A DNA stretch of 64,000 nt, taken from contig NZ_JAASRW010000009.1 of the NCBI RefSeq assembly GCF_011761355.1, forward strand, positions 1 through 64,000, written 5' to 3'. This DNA comes from Paenibacillus lupini (lineage in GTDB: Bacteria > Bacillota > Bacilli > Paenibacillales > Paenibacillaceae). Below are positions 33,303-42,385 of the stretch, piece after piece. Position 1 is the first letter of the stretch, and the number at the start of each line of letters is the position of its first letter. The notes under the pieces are model-generated. The model did no database searches and was not told the origin of the DNA. It saw nothing but the letters and a program-made list of their open reading frames with translations. The position numbers were made by a program, and so were the translations under genes.

Positions 33303-34070
33303 ATGGAAGCTTTTACGCTTACTCGCAAAGAGATGGCGGATCTGCTGCTCGCGCTGCATGGCCAAAACTGCTGTGAACCGCTTCAAGTTCTGCAGCAGGC
33401 CTGGAAGAAGTCGCATCTTGATGCGTATGAAACTGGGTCGTCCTTGCCGGCATTCCTGTCGACGAAACTTCCACCAGTATTGGTGAAGCTAATTAAAGGG
33501 CGAGAGGTCAAAGGATTCTCTTTGCAGGAAATATCCGCGCTTGGCGGATTAATAGAATTTTCACAAATGTCGATTACATCGATGCAAAATTGGGTAAAAA
33601 GAGATTTCAAGCCTTATTTCGACTGCCCGAAAGTCGGCAAAAAATATTCGCTTAATCAAACGGCACTGCTGTTTATTATCGATGACCTGAAGTCGAGTCT
33701 TGATTTCGGCTCTATTCGCAAGCTGTTTGATCGGCTGTTCAATAAACCGGAGGATGAGACCGATGACCTGATTGGTCCGCTGGAGCTGTACAACTCCTAC
33801 ACCTCCATGTTTGAAGAGCTGGCGGCAAGCGGCTACCGGCTGCTAGACATGGCTCGTCCAGATTCAGCAAGGCGAGACAAAGAGGCTGTTATGGAGCAAT
33901 TGCTTCACGAAGCCTCTGAACCATTCCTGAAGGTACTGCCTCATCTAAGTGATGAGCAGACCGAGGTTCTTCGTCATATCCTATTCATTGCAGCTATATC
34001 GATTCGTACATCCTACTTTCATTCGCTCGCCAAACGGTATTGTCATGCGACCTTGTTCCTGAACCCGTAA
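33303..34070 (+). CDS. DUF1836 protein
   Basis: The 255-residue protein contains a DUF1836 core, from about residue 70, with a MerR-like helix-turn-helix appearance (FSLQEISALGGLIEFSQMSITSMQNWVKRDFKPYF, then KKYSLNQTALLFIIDDLK). The family is presumed DNA-binding but uncharacterised. GAGGAGGTAAGCGGC precedes the ATG. It is transcribed divergently from the CNNM gene. Confidence 0.75.
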   Translation: MEAFTLTRKEMADLLLALHGQNCCEPLQVLQQAWKKSHLDAYETGSSLPAFLSTKLPPVLVKLIKGREVKGFSLQEISALGGLIEFSQMSITSMQNWVKRDFKPYFDCPKVGKKYSLNQTALLFIIDDLKSSLDFGSIRKLFDRLFNKPEDETDDLIGPLELYNSYTSMFEELAASGYRLLDMARPDSARRDKEAVMEQLLHEASEPFLKVLPHLSDEQTEVLRHILFIAAISIRTSYFHSLAKRYCHATLFLNP

Positions 34071-34133
34071 ACGTTCACTACACATAGGAAGTATAAAAAG
34101 GCAGCAACCGATGTGGTAAACTGCCCAGACGCT

Positions 34134-34487
34134 TTAGAACCTGGTTGATTGCTGTTCTGCCCAGTCGCCAATATAAGGCAGCTTGAAGCGCTTGCCCTGC
34201 AGGGCGAGAAGCATCAGGGCTATCCATAGAATAAAACCTACGGGGGTCACAATAAGACCAAGAAGCCAGCCAATGATGGGAATGAAGCCCAGAATGAGAT
34301 TAAGTACGATAAAAACGACGGATATTGCGATGGACTGCAGCGCGTGGAATTTTACAAAACGGCTCTGTTTTTCCACGACTAAGAATATAATACCGGTAAT
34401 AAAGCCAAGAAAATAAGCAAGCAGTGCTGCCACTTTTGGGTCTATTCCTGTTGAGGAATGATCAGGTTCGAAGGAAGCGCTGGACAT
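34134..34487 (-). CDS. DUF4870 small membrane protein
   Basis: The 117-residue protein has three hydrophobic segments: VAALLAYFLGFITGIIFLV, SIAISVVFIVLNLILGFIPIIGW and LGLIVTPVGFILWIALMLLAL, with DUF4870 motifs (FVKFHALQSI). The function of the family is unknown. It is convergent with the DUF1836 gene; only a weak hairpin lies between. Confidence 0.82.
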   Translation of the reverse strand: MSSASFEPDHSSTGIDPKVAALLAYFLGFITGIIFLVVEKQSRFVKFHALQSIAISVVFIVLNLILGFIPIIGWLLGLIVTPVGFILWIALMLLALQGKRFKLPYIGDWAEQQSTRF

Positions 34488-34668
34488 GAACGAATCTCAT
34501 CCTTTCTATATCAACTCTCGTGAAGATTGTATTCATGTCCGAAAAGTTATATGTCAAACGTATTTTTAATCAAAAAAACAAGGAACCTGCAGCTTAGTTA
34601 TTGAATCTACAGTAGTGGAGCAACAGCTCACGGTACCAACCAAAAGAAAGATTGGAGTTGAATGACGG

Positions 34669-35097
34669 ATGAATATTGCGTTTTTTCTGCTGCCTAAGCA
34701 GGAGGTTGTAACGGTAACGCAAGATGCAACGCTCAGGCAAACCCTAGAGAAAATGGAGCATCACCGCTACTCTGCGGTCCCGATTATTAATGAAGAAGGC
34801 GGCTATGCCGGCACGGTAACTGAAGGTGATTTGCTCTGGTACATGAAGAATACACCAGGTGTGACATTCGAGAATGCCCATAAAATATCTCTAATAGATG
34901 TACCGCTGCGGATGAAGAACCGTTCGGTTCGGATCGATGCCGATATGAAGGATCTAATTGCACTGTCGAAAGTACAGAACTTTGTCCCTGTCGTAGATGA
35001 CCGGGGACATTTCATAGGGATCGTCCGCAGAAGTGAAATTATTGATTATTGCCAGACTTTTATTCCGGGATCACCATCGCTTGCGGTTGAAGCGTAA
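34669..35097 (+). CDS. CBS-domain pair protein
   Basis: This 142-residue protein consists of two CBS domains (about residues 8-60 and 80-135; YSAVPIINEEGGYAGTVTEGDLL and FVPVVDDRGHFIGIVRRSEII). Stand-alone CBS pairs usually bind adenine nucleotides such as AMP, ATP or c-di-AMP; c-di-AMP binding would fit the gdpP gene 3 kb downstream but nothing here shows it. A weak ribosome site (GGAG) lies 15 bases upstream. Confidence 0.82.
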   Translation: MNIAFFLLPKQEVVTVTQDATLRQTLEKMEHHRYSAVPIINEEGGYAGTVTEGDLLWYMKNTPGVTFENAHKISLIDVPLRMKNRSVRIDADMKDLIALSKVQNFVPVVDDRGHFIGIVRRSEIIDYCQTFIPGSPSLAVEA

Positions 35098-35221
35098 ACT
35101 TTGCACCAACTAAGAATAGGACAAATCAGCTCCTCCTGGTTCTTTTCGGTAGATGGCTATATTTTCAGATGGTTTAGGTGAAAATATTTCCGTATACAGG
35201 GTGAACATCAGGAGGCGCTTC

Positions 35222-37054
35222 ATGAATAGGAATGAGCACCAAAAAGACGGAAACCGTAAACGGTACCGTCTTTTTGTTTTATTGATTATCGCTGTGATTG
35301 CCTGCTGCCCTGGATGGTACCATAGCGGCGGGACGAGCCTGGAAGGCTCACAAGTAGTCAGTCAAGTGGTACTGGAGAAGGTCTACGATACGGTCATCAC
35401 CGGAGGCAGGGTCATAAATCCGGAAACGAAGCTGGACAAGAAGGGTTGGAATGTTGGGATTAGCAATGGTCAAATTGCTATTGTTACACCAAAGCCCCTG
35501 AAGGGTAAACGAGTTATAGATGCTTTTGGGCTTGTTGTAGCCCCTGGATTTATCGATAATCTTTCCTACGATCCGAATCCGCTTGGCGTTTGGAACAAGA
35601 TCGCAGATGGAGTAACAACGAATATTGCCATGCATGGGGGTACCTCAACACCGGAGGAGTGGTACGGGTATTATGAAAAGAAGCAGTTACCCGTTCACTT
35701 CGGGGCCTCGTTCTTTTACACGCAGGCTCGCTATCGTTATGAACTCGACCGCTATGACAGTGCGCATCCTGATCAGATCACCCAGCTTGTTGAACAGGCT
35801 GAGAAGGCACTAAATAACGGGGCATTAGGCATTTCGTTCAGCCTCGAATATGTGCCGGGGATTACAGCCGCCGAGATTCTCCCGCTTATGAAGCTGGCAT
35901 ATGACTATAATGTACCTGTCTACTTCCATGCCCGTTACTCCGATATGGAGGAGCCCGGTACGAATCTAGATGCGCTTAAGGAATTGATCGGTTACGCGAA
36001 GAAAACAGGAGCAGCCGTTCACATCGATCATATTAACAGTACGGGCGGTACTTTCTCGATGAAGCAGTCACTAGCGCTGCTGGATGCTGCGCGCAAACAG
36101 GGACTAGACATAACGTCCTGCGTCTATCCTTACGATTACTGGGGAACATTCCTGAACTCGACCAGGTTTGATGAAGGCTGGCAATCGAGGTTCCGAATCA
36201 CGTTTAAGGATCTGCAAATTGCGGGTACGGACCATCGTCTGACCGAAGAGACGTTCGGGCGTTACCGTGCTGAGGGGAAGCTAGCCGTTGCTTATGCGAT
36301 ACCGGAGCAGGATGTGATAGATGCCTTGAAGGCACCATATGTCATGATCGGCAGTGACGCAATTCTGGAACCGGGCAATAACAATCATCCGCGTGCTTCC
36401 GGCACCTATGCAAGGACAATAGGGCTGTACGCAAGAGAGAAGCGGGTCGTTACTTTAATGGAGGCTCTTAAGAAGATGAGCTTGATGCCTGCGCAGCGGC
36501 TGGAGAAGCAGGCCCCTGCTTTACGTAAGAAGGGCCGTATAGCCAAAGGAATGGATGCTGATATCGTCATCTTTGATTATAAGACGATTACAGACCGGTC
36601 TACCGTTGAGCATCCAGAACAGTTGTCAGGCGGCATTCGTTATGTATTAGTCGGCGGACAAGTTGCCATGGATAAGGGGAAGCTGAATAAATCGGTTCAT
36701 ATCGGTCAACCGATCCGAAGCGAATTTGTACGGGTCAATGGAGGGGCGGATAAACGGAGCTGGGGAGTCCGGCAATATGCCATTGTTGATTACAAAGGAA
36801 CGCCATACGTCGATGTCCGTTCCTTGGAGCAGCAAGGCTTCAAGCTGGTCTGGAATAAAGTCACGCATGTCGTTACGGCAACGAGCAGCAGCCAACCACC
36901 GCCATCGACCAGCGGTGCGGAGATAGCCCCTGCCGAAGGACAACTTATGCTGGAGCGAGGTTATCAGCTTGAGGCTGCTGGCAAGAAGACGGCTCTTATC
37001 TCTATTGGCAGCCGGATGTTTGTACCCTTATCGATCCTGGAAGGCTTGAAGTAA
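35222..37054 (+). CDS. Membrane-anchored amidohydrolase (N-acyl-D-amino-acid deacylase-like)
   Basis: ATG 35222 follows AGGAGG at 6-base spacing and gives 610 residues. A membrane anchor or signal peptide spans about residues 17-35 (RLFVLLIIAVIACCP). The amidohydrolase part starts VITGGRVINPETKL and resembles D-aminoacylases: VAPGFID, YFHARYSD, VHIDHINSTGG and MIGSDA. Two usual metal motifs are altered: the HxH after GFID is replaced by NLSYDP, and the Cys of GNCG is replaced in MHGG. The last ~110 residues (TPYVDVRSLEQQGFKLVW...RMFVPLSILEGL) resemble the copper-amine-oxidase-N-like stalk domain common in Paenibacillus exoproteins. Probably extracytoplasmic; substrate unknown. Confidence 0.75.
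   Translation: MNRNEHQKDGNRKRYRLFVLLIIAVIACCPGWYHSGGTSLEGSQVVSQVVLEKVYDTVITGGRVINPETKLDKKGWNVGISNGQIAIVTPKPLKGKRVIDAFGLVVAPGFIDNLSYDPNPLGVWNKIADGVTTNIAMHGGTSTPEEWYGYYEKKQLPVHFGASFFYTQARYRYELDRYDSAHPDQITQLVEQAEKALNNGALGISFSLEYVPGITAAEILPLMKLAYDYNVPVYFHARYSDMEEPGTNLDALKELIGYAKKTGAAVHIDHINSTGGTFSMKQSLALLDAARKQGLDITSCVYPYDYWGTFLNSTRFDEGWQSRFRITFKDLQIAGTDHRLTEETFGRYRAEGKLAVAYAIPEQDVIDALKAPYVMIGSDAILEPGNNNHPRASGTYARTIGLYAREKRVVTLMEALKKMSLMPAQRLEKQAPALRKKGRIAKGMDADIVIFDYKTITDRSTVEHPEQLSGGIRYVLVGGQVAMDKGKLNKSVHIGQPIRSEFVRVNGGADKRSWGVRQYAIVDYKGTPYVDVRSLEQQGFKLVWNKVTHVVTATSSSQPPPSTSGAEIAPAEGQLMLERGYQLEAAGKKTALISIGSRMFVPLSILEGLK
35241..35280 (+). other. Terminator-like hairpin inside the amidohydrolase 5' coding region
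   Basis: AAAAAGACGG (35241-35250) pairs perfectly with CCGTCTTTTT (35266-35275); a nested ACCG-TAAA-CGGT lies within, and GTTTT follows. It begins 17 bases after the start codon. It has the form of an intrinsic terminator but is also coding sequence. Confidence 0.6.
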
Positions 37055-37161
37055 GTGCGATGGGTACCGGACTAAAGGATGTTCGTGTTCTGTTTTGCTT
37101 TTATGATATAATGGGATGTGGAATGTTTGTAAATTGATTATGTATGCAAGAGGTGAACGGC

Positions 37162-38073
37162 TTGAAAGGTAAGCCCGGTATGAAAGCAGTTCTATGGAGC
37201 GGCGCGTCTCTGCTTCTTATTTTGTCATTGGCAGTACCTGGATTTAACATACTTACGATGATGCTGCTGATGGTGCCTTATGTTGTGTTGTACACGACGT
37301 TGTCGACGCGGTCCTTTTTACTGCATCTTGTGCCGGTATGGATTATAGCGGCTGTTATTCTCGGCCCGTCTGTTCTAATTATCGCGTTATTTTTCTTAAT
37401 TCCCGCAATGATGATGGGACAGATGTATCGGAAACGGGCGTCAGCACCGCGTATATTAAGGCGTACAACATTGACGATTCTATTCTGTCTGCTGGCAGAG
37501 CTCCTTATTTTCGAAGGGGTATTGAATCAATCTTTTATTGATCAAATTGGTGAATTTGTCCGTACATTAGTGAATGACCTGAGCTCGGAAGGTGTGCTCC
37601 CGAAAGAATGGGACAGCGATTATACGGAATCCCTCATTCGAATGATGATTCATTCGATCCCGCAGGCGATCATTCTGATCTCCTTCGTGTATGCCGTCAT
37701 TTCGCAATATTTTGCCCGTAAAGTTCTTGCGGCTTCTAATGAAGATATTCCGAAGATGCCACAAGCAAAAGACTGGATGCTTCCAAGAATCATGGTCTTC
37801 TATTATTTGATCGTGTACATTCTGAATATGTTCGTATCCAGCGACAGTAGTTCCTTCTACTCCGTAGCGCTAATGAATTTGGTGCCGCTTATGCGGTATG
37901 CGTTCACGATTCAAGCGATCGGATTTTTCTTCTACATTGCGCATCAGCGTAAATGGAACAAGGCGGTTCCGGTTATTATCGCTATTCCGCTTCTATTGTT
38001 CCCGCCGCTCAGCTTGATTGGCGTACTCGATGCTGCGTTTCCGATCCGTAAGTCGTTTTCGAAATCATCATAA
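37162..38073 (+). CDS. yybS: YybS family membrane protein (DUF2232)
   Basis: Start set at TTG 37162, with GAGGTG 6 bases upstream, giving 303 residues; ATG 37144 has no ribosome site. The protein has about eight hydrophobic segments and the DUF2232 pattern, with an intervening soluble loop (about 120-165). It is upstream of gdpP in Bacillales generally. Function unknown; ends 20 bases before gdpP, so probably co-transcribed. Confidence 0.85.
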   Translation: MKGKPGMKAVLWSGASLLLILSLAVPGFNILTMMLLMVPYVVLYTTLSTRSFLLHLVPVWIIAAVILGPSVLIIALFFLIPAMMMGQMYRKRASAPRILRRTTLTILFCLLAELLIFEGVLNQSFIDQIGEFVRTLVNDLSSEGVLPKEWDSDYTESLIRMMIHSIPQAIILISFVYAVISQYFARKVLAASNEDIPKMPQAKDWMLPRIMVFYYLIVYILNMFVSSDSSSFYSVALMNLVPLMRYAFTIQAIGFFFYIAHQRKWNKAVPVIIAIPLLLFPPLSLIGVLDAAFPIRKSFSKSS

Positions 38074-38093
38074 GCTATAGGGGCGAATAGGAA

Positions 38094-40055
38094 ATGCCGA
38101 AGTTTCTTGTCACGCGATGGCATGGCATGCATCAGGTCTGGTCTATCGCATTAATGGTTCTCATGACCGTTGTACTCACCTGGTATTGGTGGGTGCTTGG
38201 GCTAATCGCGCTTCTTCTAACGATTGCTGCGGCCATTTATACGGTGCTCGCGGAGCGGGCCTTCCGCAAAGATTTGAAGTCGTATCTCGGGACGTTATCC
38301 TACCGGGTTAAAAAGGTCGGAAATGACGTCATCGGTGAGCTTCCGTTTGGCGTTATTTTGTATAATGAAGATCGAGCAGTGGAATGGCATAATCCCTTTA
38401 TCTCGCAAATCATGGGTCAGGAATCCGTGATCGGGATGCCGCTGACAGAGCTGTTCCCAGCCCTTCAACAGGTGAAAGACAAGGAAGGGACCGTTGAAGC
38501 TGCGGTAGGCGGACATGTCTATCAGCTGATCTTCAAGCAAAAGGAACGGATTCTGTACGTTCAGGACATTACGCTGCTGTGGCAGCTAAACAAACGTTAC
38601 GATGAGGAAAAGCTTGCGATGGGCGTAGTGATGATCGACAGCCTTGAGGAAGTAACGCAAGGGATGGATGATCATCAGCGAAGCTCGCTTCAGTCGAAGG
38701 TGACGACCGAAATTACCGAATGGGCGCAGCGTTATCAGCTGTATCTGAAGCGGGTCACCTCGGACAGGTTCCTGCTCATTACAGATCAGAAGACACTGAG
38801 GCAGCTGGAGCAATCCCGATTTGTTATTCTGGATGAAGTGCGGGAGATGACAGGTGACCAGAAGATCCCGATTACGCTCAGTATCGGCTTCGCCGCTGGA
38901 GCAGAAAGCATCGTAGAGCTTGGCCAATGGGCACAGTCCAGTCTCGATATCGCACTTGGACGCGGCGGCGATCAGGCTTCTGTGAAGGTAGGCGGCAGAC
39001 AGTCATTCTACGGCGGCAAGACGAATGCGGTAGAGAAACGTACCCGCGTGCGTGCACGTGTGGTGGCACATGCGCTTCGCGATTTGATTCGCGAGAGCGG
39101 CAACGTGGTTATTATGGGCCATAAGATGCCGGACATGGATGCGATTGGTGCTGCGATTGGTGTGATGAAGGCGGCACAGATGTTTGGCAAAGAAGCTTTT
39201 ATCGTATTGGAAGGCATTAATCCTGCGATTCAGAAAATGATGGAGATGCTGCGTGAGGATGAGAAGTTTGCGAAAAGGTTCATTACACCAGAGCAAGCGC
39301 TTGGTATAACGGACGGCCGCACACTTGCGGTTGTTGTCGATACGCATAAAGCATCGATGGTGAAAGAGCCTCGAATCCTTGCACAGACAAATAAAATTGT
39401 GGTGATTGACCATCACCGCCGCGGCGAGGAATTTATCTCGAACGCGATCCTGGTCTATATGGAACCATATGCTTCATCAACCTGTGAGCTCGTGACCGAG
39501 CTGCTCCAGTATATTCACGACCGTGTGCTGCTCGATGTACGTGAAGCAACAGCACTGCTTGCCGGGATCACGGTGGATACGAAGAACTTCTCGCTGAGGA
39601 CTGGCGCCCGTACTTTTGACGCGGCTTCGTTCCTGCGGCGCAACGGCGCTGATTCAATGATGATTCAACGGATGCTGAAGGAAGATCTTGAAGAGTATGT
39701 ACGCAAGGCGGAAATTATCAAGCATGCGGAAGTGTTATATGAACATGTGGCGATTGCGGTCGCGGAGCCGGGCCGGAAGGTGGCACAGCTTCTCATCGCG
39801 CAATCGGCTGATACGCTGCTTAATATGACGGATATATATGCTTCGTTCGTCATTGGGGAAAGGCCTGATGGGTTAATCGGCATCAGTGCCCGCTCACTTG
39901 GGCATATGAATGTACAGGTTGTGATGGAACGAATGGGCGGCGGCGGTCACTTGACGAACGCGGCAGCCCAGCTGGAGGGCACCGTTCAAGAAGTAGCGGT
40001 GAAGCTGAAGGACGTATTAGCACAAATTGAAGCGGAAGAGGGGTTATTTGAATGA
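38094..40055 (+). CDS. gdpP: Cyclic-di-AMP phosphodiesterase GdpP
   Basis: GdpP hydrolyses c-di-AMP to pApA and so affects potassium, osmotic and cell-wall control. The 653-residue protein has two N-terminal membrane segments (about 14-55), a PAS-like domain, a degenerate GGDEF domain (the signature reads GRGGD) and a DHH/DHHA1 domain with GHKMPDMDAIG, VVDTHK, VVIDHHRRGEE and GGGGHLTNAA. The DHH metal ligands appear intact. Its stop overlaps the rplI start by 4 bases. Confidence 0.95.
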   Translation: MPKFLVTRWHGMHQVWSIALMVLMTVVLTWYWWVLGLIALLLTIAAAIYTVLAERAFRKDLKSYLGTLSYRVKKVGNDVIGELPFGVILYNEDRAVEWHNPFISQIMGQESVIGMPLTELFPALQQVKDKEGTVEAAVGGHVYQLIFKQKERILYVQDITLLWQLNKRYDEEKLAMGVVMIDSLEEVTQGMDDHQRSSLQSKVTTEITEWAQRYQLYLKRVTSDRFLLITDQKTLRQLEQSRFVILDEVREMTGDQKIPITLSIGFAAGAESIVELGQWAQSSLDIALGRGGDQASVKVGGRQSFYGGKTNAVEKRTRVRARVVAHALRDLIRESGNVVIMGHKMPDMDAIGAAIGVMKAAQMFGKEAFIVLEGINPAIQKMMEMLREDEKFAKRFITPEQALGITDGRTLAVVVDTHKASMVKEPRILAQTNKIVVIDHHRRGEEFISNAILVYMEPYASSTCELVTELLQYIHDRVLLDVREATALLAGITVDTKNFSLRTGARTFDAASFLRRNGADSMMIQRMLKEDLEEYVRKAEIIKHAEVLYEHVAIAVAEPGRKVAQLLIAQSADTLLNMTDIYASFVIGERPDGLIGISARSLGHMNVQVVMERMGGGGHLTNAAAQLEGTVQEVAVKLKDVLAQIEAEEGLFE

Positions 40056-40498
40056 AGGTAATTTTCTTGAAAGATGTTAAGGGCCAAGGTAAAAAGGGCG
40101 ATGTGAAGGAACTGTCTGAAGGTTATGTACGTAATTTTTTACTGCCGCAAGGACTTGCCAAGCTGGCATCCGACGGCAACTTGAAGACACTCGAAGTTCA
40201 GAACGCTTCGGAAGTGAAACGTAAAGAGAAGGAAAAAGCGGATGCAGTTGAGCTCGGCAAGCGTCTGGAAGAACTGAAAATCGTGATTAAAGCCAAAGCA
40301 GGTGAAGGCGGCCGGTTGTTCGGAGCTATCACTAGTAAGCAAATTGCGGAAGCACTGGCTGCACAAGCAGGCGTGAAAATCGACAAGCGGAAGATCGAGC
40401 TTGAAGATGCTATTCGTACCCTCGGCGTAACACTGGTGCCGGCAAAGCTGCATGTTGATGTGAAAGCGAAGCTGAACGTTCATGTTACGGAAGAGTAA
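40052..40498 (+). CDS. rplI: 50S ribosomal protein L9
   Basis: The 148-residue protein begins MKVIFLKDVKGQGKKGDVKE and continues GYVRNFLLPQGLA, the conserved N-terminal rRNA-binding domain of L9, followed by the long connecting helix and C-terminal domain (RLFGAITSKQIAEAL). It is translationally coupled to gdpP. Confidence 0.97.
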   Translation: MKVIFLKDVKGQGKKGDVKELSEGYVRNFLLPQGLAKLASDGNLKTLEVQNASEVKRKEKEKADAVELGKRLEELKIVIKAKAGEGGRLFGAITSKQIAEALAAQAGVKIDKRKIELEDAIRTLGVTLVPAKLHVDVKAKLNVHVTEE

Positions 40499-40536
40499 TC
40501 ATTAGATCTAACAAGTAACGTAATCATAAAACGAAG

Positions 40537-40568
40537 CAATGGCGATGTGTTCAGCATCGCTATTGTTG
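40537..40568 (+). terminator. Probable terminator after rplI
   Basis: An 11-bp stem (40537-40547 with 40555-40565, one G-T pair) with a 7-base loop is followed by a short T-containing stretch. Confidence 0.55.
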
Positions 40569-40659
40569 TATAAAGAGATACTGCCGACAGTTACCATAGC
40601 TTTCAGTGGCTCGCAACTGCTACACTGATCGTTGTAGCTTAATGGATTCGGATGAGTAT

Positions 40660-40792
40660 GAAGCAAGAATTGCTTACGAAGCAAGAATTGCTTACGAAGT
40701 AAGAATCATCACAAATGGTTAAAAGGTGACCACTTGGGTGATTATTCTTTTCAGGGAAATGCTTACGAAGCAAGAATTGCTTCGCAATTCTT
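40660..40792 (+). repeat. Palindromic 18-bp repeats and hairpin upstream of dnaB
   Basis: GAAGCAAGAATTGCTTAC occurs twice in tandem (40660-40677, 40678-40695), followed by a degenerate third copy (40696-40712). A fourth, GAAGCAAGAATTGCTTCG, is at 40767-40784. The last overlaps a perfect hairpin AAGAATTGC-TTC-GCAATTCTT (40772-40792) that ends just before the dnaB ribosome site. Confidence 0.8.
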
Positions 40793-40812
40793 TTAAGGAG
40801 GAACAAATAAGC

Positions 40813-42186
40813 ATGAGCATGAATAGTACAGAGCTGATGTTTGATCGGGTGCCGCCGCAGAACCTGGAGGCGGAGCAAGCCGTTATCGGCGCGATCCTGC
40901 TTCAGTCGGAGGCGCTGATCACCGCGATGGAGCGGCTGCGCAGCGAAGACTTTTATAGCGTTCCTCATCAACATATTTATGAAGCAATGGTTGATCTCGG
41001 TGAAAGCGGGCAGCCAGTCGATCTGATCACGTTAACCGCCCATTTGCAGGACAAGCAGCTGATTGAGGAAATCGGCGGTGTGTCGTACCTGGCTAGAATG
41101 GCAAGTGCGGTGCCAACGGCGGCGAACGTCGATTACTACGCACAGATCGTGGAAGAGAAATCGATGCTGCGCCGGCTTATCCGGACGGCAACGAATATCG
41201 TGTCCGACGGCTATGCTAACGAGGATGAAGTCGGCATTCTTCTAAGTGATGCCGAGAGAAAAATCCTTGAAATCTCGAACCGACGCTCAAGCAGCGGCTT
41301 TATCTCGATTCGTGATGTGCTAATGGAGGTATTCGAGAAGGTCGAGACGCTCTATAATCAGAAGGGAGCCGGGACGACCGGCATTCCATCAGGGTTCGTC
41401 GATCTGGACAAAATGACAGCAGGCTTCCAACGCAGCGACTTGATTATTATAGCGGCACGTCCTTCCGTAGGTAAGACGGCTTTTGCGCTTAACATTGCTC
41501 AGAATGTCGGCGTTCGTGCCCGCGAGACTGTCGCGATCTTTTCACTTGAGATGTCCGCGGCTCAGCTGGTACAACGTATGGTGTGTGCAGAGTCGAATGT
41601 AGACGCAACACGAATGCGGACCGGTCAGCTTGAGGGCGATGACTGGGAGAAGCTGACGATGGCGATTGGCGCGTTGTCAGAAGCCCAAATCTATATCGAT
41701 GATACACCCGGTATTACGGTTGCCGATATCCGTGCAAAGTGCCGTCGTTTAAAGAAAGAAAAAAATCTTGGCATGATTCTGATCGATTACTTGCAGCTCA
41801 TTCAAGGCCGCGGCAAAGCGGGCGAGAACCGTCAGCAGGAAGTATCAGAAATTTCTCGTACACTGAAACAAATTGCCCGTGAGCTTGAAGTGCCGGTTAT
41901 CGCCCTGTCGCAGCTCAGCCGGGGTGTCGAGCAGCGCCAGGACAAGCGACCGATGATGTCTGACCTTCGGGAATCGGGTTCGATCGAGCAGGATGCCGAT
42001 ATCGTTGGATTCTTGTATCGTGATGATTACTACGATAAGGAATCCGAGAAGAAGAACATTATCGAGATCATTCTTGCCAAACAGCGTAATGGTCCTGTAG
42101 GTACAGTAGAACTTGTATTCTTGAAAAACTTTAATAAATTCGTAAGCTTAGACCGCACGCATGAAGACCCATCGCAGGCATCATAA
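40813..42186 (+). CDS. dnaB: Replicative DNA helicase DnaB (DnaC in B. subtilis naming)
   Basis: The hexameric helicase unwinds DNA at the replication fork. With ATG 40813, preceded by AAGGAGG, it has 457 residues: an N-terminal primase-interacting domain (RVPPQNLEAEQAVIGAILL) and a RecA-like core with Walker A ARPSVGKTAFALNIA, Walker B LGMILIDYLQLI and DLRESGSIEQDAD. Longer in-frame sequence upstream covers the repeat cluster and is not family-like. Confidence 0.97.
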   Translation: MSMNSTELMFDRVPPQNLEAEQAVIGAILLQSEALITAMERLRSEDFYSVPHQHIYEAMVDLGESGQPVDLITLTAHLQDKQLIEEIGGVSYLARMASAVPTAANVDYYAQIVEEKSMLRRLIRTATNIVSDGYANEDEVGILLSDAERKILEISNRRSSSGFISIRDVLMEVFEKVETLYNQKGAGTTGIPSGFVDLDKMTAGFQRSDLIIIAARPSVGKTAFALNIAQNVGVRARETVAIFSLEMSAAQLVQRMVCAESNVDATRMRTGQLEGDDWEKLTMAIGALSEAQIYIDDTPGITVADIRAKCRRLKKEKNLGMILIDYLQLIQGRGKAGENRQQEVSEISRTLKQIARELEVPVIALSQLSRGVEQRQDKRPMMSDLRESGSIEQDADIVGFLYRDDYYDKESEKKNIIEIILAKQRNGPVGTVELVFLKNFNKFVSLDRTHEDPSQAS

Positions 42187-42201
42187 CTTATGTATCATAT
42201 C

Positions 42202-42241
42202 CGAACAATTGTATGGGTGACTGTGCAATTGTTCGTTTTTT
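42202..42241 (+). terminator. Terminator after dnaB
   Basis: CGAACAATTG (42202-42211) pairs perfectly with CAATTGTTCG (42226-42235), followed by TTTTTT. Confidence 0.88.
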
Positions 42242-42385
42242 GTTTGACTTCTCTATACGGGACTGCTACACTGTTATTGCTGTCTTTTGCGTTGAATTCG
42301 ATTGTTTCTGAGTAAGAAACAAGGATTTGGCGAATGATAAGACGGTAATTTTCGGTGTGCAAAATCACCGGACGGGGGTATGATT

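Noticed and set aside
40660..40712. Tandem repeats as a CRISPR array
   Set aside because: The units abut with no spacers and there are no cas genes; a small palindromic repeat is the better description.
42242..42379. Purine riboswitch or PurR box before purA
   Set aside because: No conserved purine aptamer core and no convincing PurBox pair; only a short hairpin is visible.
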